From assembly GCA_900544615.1 (NCBI GenBank), contig UQVS01000008.1, forward strand, positions 1 through 64,000: a stretch of 64,000 bases of DNA, written 5' to 3'. Origin of the DNA: an uncultured Oscillibacter sp. GTDB taxonomy: Bacteria > Bacillota > Clostridia > Oscillospirales > Oscillospiraceae. How positions within the stretch are numbered: the stretch's first letter is position 1; every line of letters begins with the position of its first letter. Positions 42,301 to 49,090 of the stretch are shown piece by piece. A program made the translations under genes and the position numbers. The notes beneath the pieces were generated by a model. The model was not told the DNA's origin. It did not search any database and saw only the letters and a list, made by a program, of their open reading frames with translations.

Positions 42301-42750
42301 ATCATGCGTCTGGGCAGCCACGTGTTCTTCCACGGTCTGGCCGTAGGCGAAACCAACAAGGTCAACATTGCCGACGGCAAGACGCTGGTCATCAAGTACC
42401 TTGGTCTGGGCGAGGTGGATGAGGACGGTATGCGTACCGTCAGCTTTGAGCTTAACGGCATCCGCCGGGACGTGCAGGTGCCGGACGAGGCCGCGCAGAA
42501 GCACATCGTCAAGGTGCCTATGGCCGATCCTACCGACAAGAGCCAGGTAGGTTCCTCCATCCCCGGCGCGGTGAGCAAGGTCTCCGTGAAGGAGGGCGAC
42601 CATGTGGAGGAAAATCAGACCCTGATGACCATTGAGGCCATGAAGATGGAAACCGCCATCTCCGCCCGCATGAGCGGCACGGTGGAAAAGATCCTCATTT
42701 CCGAGGGCGACACCGTTAAGGGCGGACAGTTGCTGCTGACCATTAAGTAA
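39337..42750 (+). CDS. pyc: Pyruvate carboxylase
   Basis: This biotin enzyme carboxylates pyruvate to oxaloacetate. The 1137-residue single chain has a biotin carboxylase part (about 1-450, with KAAAGGGGRGMR), a carboxyltransferase barrel (about 530-800, starting CDTTCRDAHQSLLATR), an allosteric/linker region, and a C-terminal biotinyl domain with EAMKMET, where Lys1103 should carry biotin. AAGGAGG precedes ATG 39337. It is monocistronic with a bidirectional terminator downstream. Confidence 0.96.
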   Translation: MSQDFKKVLVANRGEIAMRVFRACHDLDLQTIAIYSNEDTYSMFRTAADESYLIGENLSPLGAYLDIPRIIELAKKHGADAIHPGYGFLSENGDFARACEENGIKFIGPSSRVLDMMGDKLSAKQIALACDVPTTPGTSKPLESREAAQKLAMEFGFPVILKAAAGGGGRGMRRCDTVEEVGTNFDMVKAEAKKAFGNDDIFMEKFLVEPKHIEVQILGDEHGNVVHLYERDCSLQRRYQKVVEFTPAFSVAPEIREALYRDAVKIAKYVGYVNAGTLEFLVDKEGHHYFIEMNPRIQVEHTVTEMVTGIDLVRSQILIAEGYPLSDPRIGIASQADVHQNGYAIQCRVTTEDPANNFAPDTGKITSYRSPGGFGVRLDAATAGVGSEISPYYDSLLLKVTTWDTTFQSVCYKAARAIREIHIRGVKTNIAFILNILSNPTFLAGKCHTKFIDEAPELFNLKDSQDRATKMLKYIGNIVVKERNQKLYDPPRFPPVTGHRPDGLKQLLDAKGPKAVADWVLDQKKLLICDTTCRDAHQSLLATRVRTRDIVKGMEGTSEILADAFSLECWGGATFDVAYRFLHESPWERLDLIREKAPNLLLQMLLRGANAVGYTNYPDNVIREFIKEAARSGIDVFRVFDSLNWIPGMEVAMDEVLNQGKICQATICYTGDILDPKRDKYTLDYYVKMAKELEHRGAHMLAIKDMSGILKPYAAKKLVSTLKQEIGIPIQLHTHDTSGNQVAACLLAAEAGVDVVDCAISSMAGMTSQPSLNAVVAALQGTERDTGLDLDRLQYLTDYWEDIRKRYDSFEGGIKCNSTDIYRYEIPGGQYTNLKPQVVSLGLGSRFNEVKENYHKVNEMLGDIVKVTPSSKMVGDLAIFMTQNNLTPENIVEKGAALAFPDSAVSYFSGMMGQPAGGFPKDLQKVVLKGKAPITCRPGELLPPVDFEEKKKEMLAFTDTPTWRGVLSYCLYPKVLEDYVRQQKEYGYIMRLGSHVFFHGLAVGETNKVNIADGKTLVIKYLGLGEVDEDGMRTVSFELNGIRRDVQVPDEAAQKHIVKVPMADPTDKSQVGSSIPGAVSKVSVKEGDHVEENQTLMTIEAMKMETAISARMSGTVEKILISEGDTVKGGQLLLTIK

Positions 42751-42785
42751 CAGGCGGTTTTTCTGATTTGAAAAGCGCATAAAAG

Positions 42786-42826
42786 AACACCGTGCGGAAC
42801 AAATCCGCACGGTGTTTCTTTATTTT
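42786..42826. terminator. Bidirectional terminator between pyc and queT
   Basis: Perfect 13-bp stem AACACCGTGCGGA/TCCGCACGGTGTT with a T-rich tail on the plus strand and TTCTTTT on the minus strand. Confidence 0.9.
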
Positions 42827-42829
42827 GGA

Positions 42830-43342
42830 TCACGCCCGGAGGGTCAGCCGCCCCCGCAGGGCAGGGATCCGGGGCAGGATCGTCAGCAGCAGAAGCCCCA
42901 GCACATAGCAGGCCACGGCCTCCCCAATGCCGACTGTCACGGCATTGTAGGCAAACAGCGCCGGGAACTGTGCGCTGAACCCCGTCAAATACCACGCGAT
43001 CATGGCGCCGATGAGTACGGCATTGCAGATCACAGGCGGCAGGGGCGCCAGCCACTTGTTGGGCATTTTGGCCGTCCACAGAGCCGCCAGCAGGGTGGCC
43101 ATGGAGCCGATGACGATATCCAGCGGGCCGACCGTGCTCATGAGATTGGTGACAAGACACCCCACAAACAGGCCGGGAACTGCTTCCGGCAGGAAGAACG
43201 GCAGCACCGTCAATGCTTCGGAGAACCGGCACTGGATCGGGCCGTAGGTCAGGCCGAATACCGAGGACATCAGGGACATCACCGTGTACAGCGCGGCGAT
43301 GATGGCAGCGGTTGCCAGCTGCCGGGGAGACCATTTGGACAT
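42830..43342 (-). CDS. queT: QueT-family ECF transporter S component
   Basis: The 170-residue protein has five to six membrane segments and QueT features such as ALYTVMSLMSSVFGLTYGPIQ, FRFSEAL-type RFSEALTVLP, and GPLDIVIGS. It should bind a queuosine precursor and work with a shared ECF energizing module encoded elsewhere. The gene has its own promoter and a ~100-base leader that may contain a regulatory RNA. Confidence 0.9.
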   Translation of the reverse strand: MSKWSPRQLATAAIIAALYTVMSLMSSVFGLTYGPIQCRFSEALTVLPFFLPEAVPGLFVGCLVTNLMSTVGPLDIVIGSMATLLAALWTAKMPNKWLAPLPPVICNAVLIGAMIAWYLTGFSAQFPALFAYNAVTVGIGEAVACYVLGLLLLTILPRIPALRGRLTLRA

Positions 43343-43443
43343 AAAAAAACCTCCATTTTTTTGTTTAGAGAACGGAACTTCTATCCTGAAGTCCGAACGA
43401 ACGCCCGGTCAAAGGCGCTTGGACAGGGAGATGGCACCTGTCG
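43343..43443 (-). promoter_or_regulatory. queT leader with hairpins, possible regulatory RNA
   Basis: Read on the minus strand the leader holds GACAGG/CCTGTC (about 43422-43442), CGCC/GGCG and CTTC/GAAG hairpins, then an A-rich run and GGAGG. preQ1 riboswitches commonly precede queT, but I cannot fit this sequence to a known preQ1 class. Confidence 0.4.
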
Positions 43444-43450
43444 AAGAAGC

Positions 43451-43479
43451 AGTATAGCATAAATGCAGCTAAGATGCAA
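43451..43479 (-). promoter_or_regulatory. queT promoter
   Basis: On the minus strand TTGCAT (43474-43479), 17 bases, TATACT (43451-43456). Confidence 0.75.
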
Positions 43480-43539
43480 CGGTTTTCTGCGCCGTCCGGC
43501 ATTTTCCGTAAAATTGCCCGGCTCGCTGCCGGAAAGAGG

Positions 43540-43568
43540 TTGTCCGGCGCACCGTTTTGTGGTATGGT
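43540..43568 (+). promoter_or_regulatory. Promoter of the SLC13/ArsB-like permease
   Basis: TTGTCC (43540-43545), 17 bases, TATGGT (43563-43568), 37 bases before the start. Confidence 0.6.
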
Positions 43569-43605
43569 AACAGGGCGTCGATCCGTAAAGAAAGAGGGAA
43601 TCCTT

Positions 43606-44709
43606 ATGCGTATTCTGTCATGGTGCAAGGCGAATGCCGTCCTTTCCATTTCGCTGCTTGCCGCGCTCATCACCGCCTGCATCGTCCCCCCGGACCGGGA
43701 TTATGCAGGCTATTACGATATCAAAACGCTGGTGTGTCTTTTCAGCGTGCTGGCCGTCGTCGGCGCGCTGCGGGATATGCAGGTATTTGCCGCGCTGTCG
43801 CAGCGTATGGTACGCACGTTCCGCACCGTCCGCAGCGTCTGCACCGCGCTGGTGATCATAACGATGTTCGGCTCCATGCTGCTCACCAACGACACGGCGC
43901 TGCTGACGTTTCTGCCTCTGAGCTGGTTTGTCCTGCAAGCCACCGGGCAGGAAAAGCACGCCGCCATGCTCTTTATTCTGCAAAACTGCGCCGCAAACCT
44001 CTGCGGTATGATCACGCCCTTCGGAAATCCCCAGAACCTGTATCTGTTCAGCTTCTTCAACATTCCCATCGGCACGTTTATTGCTATCATGCTGCCGCCC
44101 TTTCTCCTGTCCACCGCGCTGATCCTGCTCTGCTGCCTTACCTTCCCGAAGGAAGCGCTCTGTGTACCGGAAGCCGTCGTCACGCTGGAGCCGAGGCGGG
44201 CCGCCGCGTATGGCCTGCTCTTTTGTCTGGCGGTCGCCATGGTGCTGCGGGCCGTGCCATATCAGACGGGGCTGCTTATCATCGTGGCGTCGCTTCTGAT
44301 CCTTGACCGGCACGCCCTCAAAACCGTGGATTGGGGCCTGCTTGCCACGTTCGCGGCGTTTTTCACCTTTTCCGGCAATATGGCCCGCATTGAAACCGTC
44401 CGGGTATTTTTTCAGCAGCTCCTCGCCCACAGCGCCATGCTGGTCTCCGCCCTTACCAGCCAAATTATCAGCAATGTCCCGGCCGCCATCCTCCTCAGCC
44501 GCTTTACCGACGATTACCGTGGTCTGCTGGTGGGCGTCAATGTCGGCGGCGCGGGAACGCTGGTCGCATCCCTCGCAAGCCTGATCACCTTCTGCGAGTA
44601 CACAAAGCGTCTCCCCCAGGAGAGCGGGCGGTTTCTGCTGCGCTTCTCTGCCGTCAGTTTCGCCCTGCTTGCCATCCTGCTGGCCGCAATGGCGCTGCTG
44701 GGCTGCTGA
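43606..44709 (+). CDS. Ion-transporter-superfamily permease (SLC13/ArsB-like)
   Basis: The 367-residue protein has about ten membrane segments in two homologous halves. The motif pairs TNDTALLTFLP with NCAANLCGMITPFGNPQNLYL, and SQIISNVPAAILLS with GVNVGGAGTLVASLASLI, are typical of the CitMHS/ArsB/NhaD-like superfamily. Substrate could be a dicarboxylate, arsenite or sodium; no ars gene is adjacent. ATG 43606 is preceded by AGAGGG. Confidence 0.82.
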   Translation: MRILSWCKANAVLSISLLAALITACIVPPDRDYAGYYDIKTLVCLFSVLAVVGALRDMQVFAALSQRMVRTFRTVRSVCTALVIITMFGSMLLTNDTALLTFLPLSWFVLQATGQEKHAAMLFILQNCAANLCGMITPFGNPQNLYLFSFFNIPIGTFIAIMLPPFLLSTALILLCCLTFPKEALCVPEAVVTLEPRRAAAYGLLFCLAVAMVLRAVPYQTGLLIIVASLLILDRHALKTVDWGLLATFAAFFTFSGNMARIETVRVFFQQLLAHSAMLVSALTSQIISNVPAAILLSRFTDDYRGLLVGVNVGGAGTLVASLASLITFCEYTKRLPQESGRFLLRFSAVSFALLAILLAAMALLGC

Positions 44710-44821
44710 GCAGCCGCCGCGCTCCCGAAAAATGTCTTTGATCTGCCCCAAGGCCCGGCTTTTCTTCTTTTGTAGACAGAATTCTACACCGTTTTTCGGG
44801 AAATTCCTGCAAAAATAGCAC

Positions 44822-44850
44822 TTGTGGTATGGTACGGAACGCAGTAAAAT
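44822..44850 (+). promoter_or_regulatory. Probable DAHP synthase promoter
   Basis: TTGTGG (44822-44827), 17 bases, TAAAAT (44845-44850). Upstream at 44771-44788 lies the inverted repeat TGTAGA-CAGAAT-TCTACA, a possible operator. Confidence 0.5.
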
Positions 44851-44867
44851 AGGAAGCACCATTGACG

Positions 44868-44893
44868 AGCAAGGAGTACAAGCAAGGAGTACA
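44868..44893 (+). repeat. Tandem 13-bp repeat duplicating a ribosome-binding site
   Basis: AGCAAGGAGTACA occurs twice back to back (44868-44880 and 44881-44893), so two AAGGAG sites precede ATG 44898. Only the second has normal spacing (eight bases). Confidence 0.9.
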
Positions 44894-44897
44894 AGCT

Positions 44898-45932
44898 ATG
44901 CAGCAAAATGCCAGATTCATTCGGAAGTTGCCCATTCCCATGGACATTAAAAAGGAATTTCCTCTCTCCGAAAAGGTTTCCGCTGTGAGAGCAGCACGGG
45001 TGGAGGAAATGCGCGCCATTCTCGACGGACGCGATCATCGGCTGATGGTGATTGTCGGCCCCTGTTCTGCCGACCGCGAGGACAGCGTAATGGATTATAT
45101 CTACCGTCTGGTCCCTTTGCAGGAACAGGTAAAGGATAAGATCCTGATCGTCCCCCGCATCTATACCAACAAACCCCGCACCAACGGTGCCGGCTACAAG
45201 GGGATGCTGCATCAGCCGGATCCCAGCAAGAAGCCGGATATGCTGGAGGGCATCATTGCCATCCGCCGTCTGCATACCCGCGCCGTGGAGGAGACCGGAT
45301 TTGCGTGTGCAGATGAAATGCTGTATCCTGAAAATTATCGGTATCTCTCCGATATTCTGGGCTATGTGGCCGTGGGCGCCCGCTCCGTGGAAAACCAGCA
45401 GCATCGTCTGGTGGCCAGCGGTATCGATGTCCCCGTGGGCATGAAAAATCCCACCGGCGGCGATCTGAGCGTCATGATGAACTCCATCTACGCCGCCATG
45501 GGCGACCACACCTTCCTCTATCGCGGCTGGGAAGTGGAGACCGACGGCAACCCCTATGCCCACGCCATCATGCGGGGCTATGTCAACGAAAAGGGCGACA
45601 GCCGTCCCAACTACCACTATGAGGATCTGATCCAGCTTCACAAGCTGTATGAGGAAAAGGGCATCAAAAACCCCGCCTGCATTGTGGACTGCAACCACGC
45701 CAATTCCGGAAAGCAGTATCTGGAGCAGATCCGTATTGCCAAGGAGGTTCTCCACTCCAAGCGTCATTCCGCAGATATCGACCGTCTGGTAAAGGGTCTG
45801 ATGATCGAAAGCTACATTGAGGACGGCAACCAGAAGATCTCGGAAGGCACTTACGGCAAGAGCATTACCGACGCCTGCCTTGGCTGGGAAAAGACGGAGC
45901 GCCTGATTCTGGATCTGGCAGAGCTGCTGTAA
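44898..45932 (+). CDS. aroF: 3-deoxy-7-phosphoheptulonate synthase, AroFGH type
   Basis: This is the first step of aromatic amino-acid synthesis (PEP + erythrose 4-phosphate). The 344-residue protein belongs to the type I alpha class: VIVGPCSADRED, PRIYTNKPRTNGAGYKG, GARSVENQQHR, GMKNPTGGD and DCNHANSGK are all present. The open frame begins 12 codons earlier with TTG, but ATG 44898 has the better-spaced AAGGAG. It is followed by a terminator. Confidence 0.94.
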   Translation: MQQNARFIRKLPIPMDIKKEFPLSEKVSAVRAARVEEMRAILDGRDHRLMVIVGPCSADREDSVMDYIYRLVPLQEQVKDKILIVPRIYTNKPRTNGAGYKGMLHQPDPSKKPDMLEGIIAIRRLHTRAVEETGFACADEMLYPENYRYLSDILGYVAVGARSVENQQHRLVASGIDVPVGMKNPTGGDLSVMMNSIYAAMGDHTFLYRGWEVETDGNPYAHAIMRGYVNEKGDSRPNYHYEDLIQLHKLYEEKGIKNPACIVDCNHANSGKQYLEQIRIAKEVLHSKRHSADIDRLVKGLMIESYIEDGNQKISEGTYGKSITDACLGWEKTERLILDLAELL

Positions 45933-45975
45933 ACGAAGCAGCAGAGAACACCGCCCAAAGCCATACAGCAAGCAG

Positions 45976-46008
45976 CAGCGGAGCCGAACGGCTCCGCTGT
46001 TTTGTTTT
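45976..46008 (+). terminator. Terminator of DAHP synthase gene
   Basis: Stem CAGCGGAGCCG/CGGCTCCGCTG (45976-45986, 45989-45999) with a minimal loop, then GTTTTG-TTTT. Confidence 0.9.
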
Positions 46009-46016
46009 CAAGATGC

Positions 46017-46030
46017 CTCCCGCCTCTGCA
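46017..46030. repeat. Left copy of a short repeat bounding a gene-fragment island
   Basis: CTCCCGCCTCTGCA is repeated exactly at 49028-49041. On the minus strand both copies lie just after a T-run and hairpin (here CGCCG/CGGCG, 46037-46061). The 244 bases from 46030 to 46273 hold no recognisable gene. Confidence 0.6.
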
Positions 46031-46273
46031 TAAAAACGCCGTCTGTGCCGAAGTCGGCGGAGGTTTTGATATAGCCCGCATCGGAAAAGAAGGCCCGCAA
46101 TTAAGTCCGCACATTTTGCGTGGCCTTAAAAATCTCCAGAAAGAGCCGAATTTTCTGCCCCGCTTCAAAGATGCGATTCTCATCCGAACTCGACACGAAC
46201 CGCCCTCCGTGTTGTTCCGCTTTTGCTCCCCGACTGGTATCATAAAGCCATCAAATGAAGGAGGCAACAAGCC

Positions 46274-46563
46274 ATGAATACCGATAAGATTTACGCAGAA
46301 CAGCTTGCCAACGAGTATGCACCCAAGGGCACCTCAAAGGTGGTGGCCCTCCGCAAACCGGATAACAAAGCCAAGCTCCCCGCCACGATTTTCACCTACA
46401 CCTTCGGCATCATTACCGCACTGGTGGCAGGCGAGGGGATGTGCCTTTCCATGAAGGTCATCGGCAGCGGAGCGACAGCCATGTTCGTTCTCGGCGTCAT
46501 CGCGGGCATTATTGGACTGCTGGGCATGGGCATCAACTATCCCATCTGCAAAAAGCTGCTGCA
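46274..46563 (+). pseudogene. 5' fragment of a small membrane protein gene (annotated in relatives as dihydropteridine reductase)
   Basis: About 96 residues starting MNTDKIYAEQLANEYAPKGT match a conserved small clostridial protein with two membrane helices (about 35-55 and 68-90). In relatives the frame continues with a charged helical tail. Here it breaks after NYPICKKLLH and runs into unrelated sequence in the wrong frame. AAGGAGG precedes the ATG, so a truncated product could still be made. The family label is from memory of similar proteins; real activity is doubtful. Confidence 0.65.
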
Positions 46564-46713
46564 TCTCCTATTACGGGACACTACTTCAAAGACCTTGCTT
46601 TTCGCGGATGCATCAGCATCTATCAGGGGATTGCGGTCAACCTTTTCTATGTGGTGTTCCGCGTCATGGCTGCCATCCGCTATGCCTCGGTATGGTTTCT
46701 CTCCATGGCGGTC
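46564..46713 (+). pseudogene. Internal fragment of a conserved membrane protein
   Basis: In another frame about 48 residues read ITGHYFKDLAFRGCISIYQG and NLFYVVFRVMAAIRYASVWF. This resembles the middle of a multi-pass clostridial membrane protein of unknown function. Both ends are missing and no start codon exists. It is joined directly to the preceding and following fragments. Confidence 0.55.
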
Positions 46714-46884
46714 AACAATAAGCCCCGCACCATTGATTTACTCCACATGACCTACGCCCAGCAGAGCATGATCGGCTCCGGCGGCTATATGCCGGAGGAT
46801 GTGCGGGATGTGCAGGAGATCATGTCCTGCGGCAAGTGGGATTTGGAGCGCATCATCACCCATGAGTTTCCGCTGGTTGAATGA
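46714..46884 (+). pseudogene. C-terminal fragment of a zinc-type alcohol dehydrogenase
   Basis: In the same frame as the previous piece about 56 residues include MIGSGGYMPEDVRDVQEIM and IITHEFPLVE, typical of the end of medium-chain, zinc-dependent dehydrogenases, where ITHEFPL is near the C-terminus. The N-terminal and cofactor domains are absent. A stop follows at 46882. Confidence 0.6.
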
Positions 46885-47077
46885 GAACAGGCCAACCGCA
46901 CAGTGGGCGATGTTGACCACGCTGGAAATGTCATTGTAAAAATAAACGTCTGATGCACATTTATGCTATGTTCCCTCCATGAGTGGCAGTAAACCTGTCT
47001 CTTACGGAGGGACATAATCTTTTGTATAGATGGAAGCACAGGCGGGCATGGATATCTCTGTTCTACAGGAACAACCG

Positions 47078-47995
47078 CTACCAGAATTTTTTCTTCTTGC
47101 AGATCCACAGGCTCAGCACAACGATCGCAGCGCTCACCGCAATGATCGCCGGGTATCCATATCGCCAATGCAGCTCCGGCATCCCCGAAAAGTTCATCCC
47201 GTACCAGCCGGCAATCAGCGACAAAGGCAGAAAAATCGTCGTTACGATCGTCAAAATCTGCATAATGCGATTCTGACGGATATCAATTTCCGACTGAAAA
47301 AGCGATTGGATTTGCGTACAGTATTCACGCAAAAGCTGGGATTCCTCCCGCAGCCGGATCACGCGCTCTTCAAAAAGATGGAAAAGTCCGCACTCCTCCT
47401 CGGTGAAGAAGCCATTTTCATTTTCCCGCAATTCACAGGCTACGTCGTCAAGCTGGGAATAGTAGCGATACCACGCCATTGTTTCTTTGCGTAACGCACT
47501 CATAGGCGCGCTGAAATCATCAAGAGTACCTGCCAGCACCCGTTCCTCCAGCGCTTCGGCATGATCCTCGATTTCCTCCAGCCGGTGCAGATCCTTGCCA
47601 ATCAGCAGTTCAAAGAAATTGTAGAGAAATCGCCCCACGCTGTGTTCCATCAGACGCTTTTCTTTCACAATATGCCTGATATACGGCTCAATCATCTCGC
47701 CGTCATCCACCAGCACCACCCGTTCCTGTGTCACAAGATAGCCGCAGCGGAGACGAGCGCCGTCCCTGCGGACAAGCGGCAGAGCCAACGTTCCGCTCAG
47801 ACAGCCGGAACGGGTCTCGGCTTTGCAGACATGGGCATCTCTGCCGCTGGGCGTATGGCACAGCACATTGTCAAGCCCTGGCAGCGCCGTTTCATGTACC
47901 AGCTCCTCTGAGTTGAGCAGAACCACCGCTGCTCCAGCCTGCTCCGGCGTATGGTCAAGCGGCTCCAGCGTATTACCGATCATATACCACTTCAT
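47078..47995 (-). CDS. CorA-family divalent cation transporter
   Basis: The 305-residue protein has a long helical cytoplasmic part and two C-terminal membrane helices, the first ending YGMNF, the diagnostic GMN filter of CorA Mg2+ channels. ATG 47995 is favoured; the open frame to 48160 overlaps the promoter. GGGGGT lies just upstream and AGGAG a little further. It appears intact although it lies within a patch of gene fragments. Confidence 0.88.
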   Translation of the reverse strand: MKWYMIGNTLEPLDHTPEQAGAAVVLLNSEELVHETALPGLDNVLCHTPSGRDAHVCKAETRSGCLSGTLALPLVRRDGARLRCGYLVTQERVVLVDDGEMIEPYIRHIVKEKRLMEHSVGRFLYNFFELLIGKDLHRLEEIEDHAEALEERVLAGTLDDFSAPMSALRKETMAWYRYYSQLDDVACELRENENGFFTEEECGLFHLFEERVIRLREESQLLREYCTQIQSLFQSEIDIRQNRIMQILTIVTTIFLPLSLIAGWYGMNFSGMPELHWRYGYPAIIAVSAAIVVLSLWICKKKKFW

Positions 47996-48055
47996 GTTAT
48001 TTACCCCCGGATCTCCTGAAGTGAGAAACACTCCCACTCCGCAAATATTCTCTTT

Positions 48056-48084
48056 ATCATAGCGGATTCTCACGCAAACTGCAA
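48056..48084 (-). promoter_or_regulatory. corA promoter
   Basis: On the minus strand TTGCAG (48079-48084), 17 bases, TATGAT (48056-48061). Confidence 0.6.
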
Positions 48085-48253
48085 GGAATGCTTTGCAGCG
48101 CTCCATTTTCTCCACTCCGATCCAAGTCTGCTTGATCTGGCTGGGTGCGCGCTGCTTCAAGGAATAAACGGAGGGATTAAAACGATTTGCCGTTCTGCAA
48201 AGTAAGCGTCAAGTGTAGCGGCGGATTGAAGGTTTCCCGCGAAAACGAGAGAA

Positions 48254-48913
48254 TACCAAGGGTACCACAAGCTGCCGGAACGCATCCGAGTGGTGGGCTG
48301 CGCAGCTCATGCCCGACGTAAATTTGATGAGGCACTGACCGCATTGCCCAAGGAACAGCAGCAAACCTCCAAGGCAGCAGAGGCGCCGTGCTATTTTGCG
48401 ACGCTGTTCCAGTTGGAACAGTCATTTGCGGAATTGAAACCAGAAGAACGCTATACTAAGCGGCTGGAGCAGGCTAAGCCTGTTTTAGACGCTTGATTGG
48501 CATGGGCAAATGATCTGATCCCCCGGACAGCGCCGAAATCCGCACTTGGCAAAGCACTGCACTGCCTGAAAGAACAAGGGCCATATCTCGTTCGATATCT
48601 GGAAGCTGGCCGTCTGGAACTGAGCAGCAACCGTGCCGAGCGCAGCATAAAGCCTTTTGTTATGGGACGTAAGGGTTGGCTGTTTTCCAATACACCGGCC
48701 GGTGCCCAGGCCAGTGCTGTGATCTACAGCCTGATTGAAACAGCTAAGGAGAACGCTCCGGATCCCTACCGGTACCTGCTGTGGGTTTTGGAAAGCGCAC
48801 CTGCTATGGCACTGGAAGGCGATGCCTGGGCCGGGATGCTGACGCCAGCCAATGCACTGGAAACGCACAAAATTCCCAAGGAGACACAGTCTGATGAGAC
48901 GAACGAACATTAA
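48254..48913 (+). pseudogene. tnpC: IS66-family transposase, 3' remnant with in-frame stop
   Basis: About 219 codons match the C-terminal half of IS66 TnpC: YQGYHKLPERIRVVGCAAHA, ARRKFDEAL, then RLELSSNRAERSIKPFVMGR and KGWLFSNTPAGAQASAVIYS. The N-terminal half and most of the DDE domain are missing. TGA at 48494-48496 interrupts the frame without a shift. GTAAGCGTCAAGTGTAGCGG at 48202 looks like an IS66-type end, suggesting an internal deletion. It cannot make active transposase. Confidence 0.85.
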
Positions 48914-48986
48914 CGCAGTCCTGCGTATGGTGCGGGAGTATCTAAACGGAGATATGAATGAAATTGACTTCTATCCGTATCTTTGA
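48894..48986 (+). pseudogene. Truncated small ORF associated with IS66
   Basis: ATG 48894 overlaps the end of the transposase remnant. The 30-residue product begins MRRTNINAVLRMVREYLNGD. Small ORFs with this kind of N-terminus follow tnpC in clostridial IS66 elements but are about twice as long; this one stops at 48986. Confidence 0.5.
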
Positions 48987-49027
48987 TGAAGCTGCGGTAT
49001 TCAAGTTATTGTACATTATCGATTTGG

Positions 49028-49041
49028 CTCCCGCCTCTGCA
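49028..49041. repeat. Right copy of the short repeat bounding the island
   Basis: CTCCCGCCTCTGCA, identical to 46017-46030, directly after the antiporter terminator on the minus strand. Confidence 0.6.
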
Positions 49042-49085
49042 CAAAAAAGCGCCGCCCGGAATCCGATTGGGATTCCGAGCAGCGT
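49042..49085 (-). terminator. Terminator of the CPA2 antiporter gene
   Basis: On the minus strand CGCTGCTCGGAATCC pairs with GGATTCCGGGCGGCG (two G-U), followed by CTTTTTTG. Confidence 0.82.
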
Positions 49086-49090
49086 TCGAT

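Noticed and set aside
39190..42810. 1206-codon open frame on the minus strand opposite pyruvate carboxylase
   Set aside because: Antisense to an intact gene, with low-complexity His/Gly/Val content and no start signals.
43343..43443. Class I preQ1 riboswitch before queT
   Set aside because: The hairpin GACAGG/CCTGTC is not followed by the AAAAAACTAA-type tail needed for the class I pseudoknot.
48290..48913. Two separate genes in the IS66 remnant
   Set aside because: Both halves are in the same frame and continue one transposase sequence across a TGA codon, so it is one broken gene.
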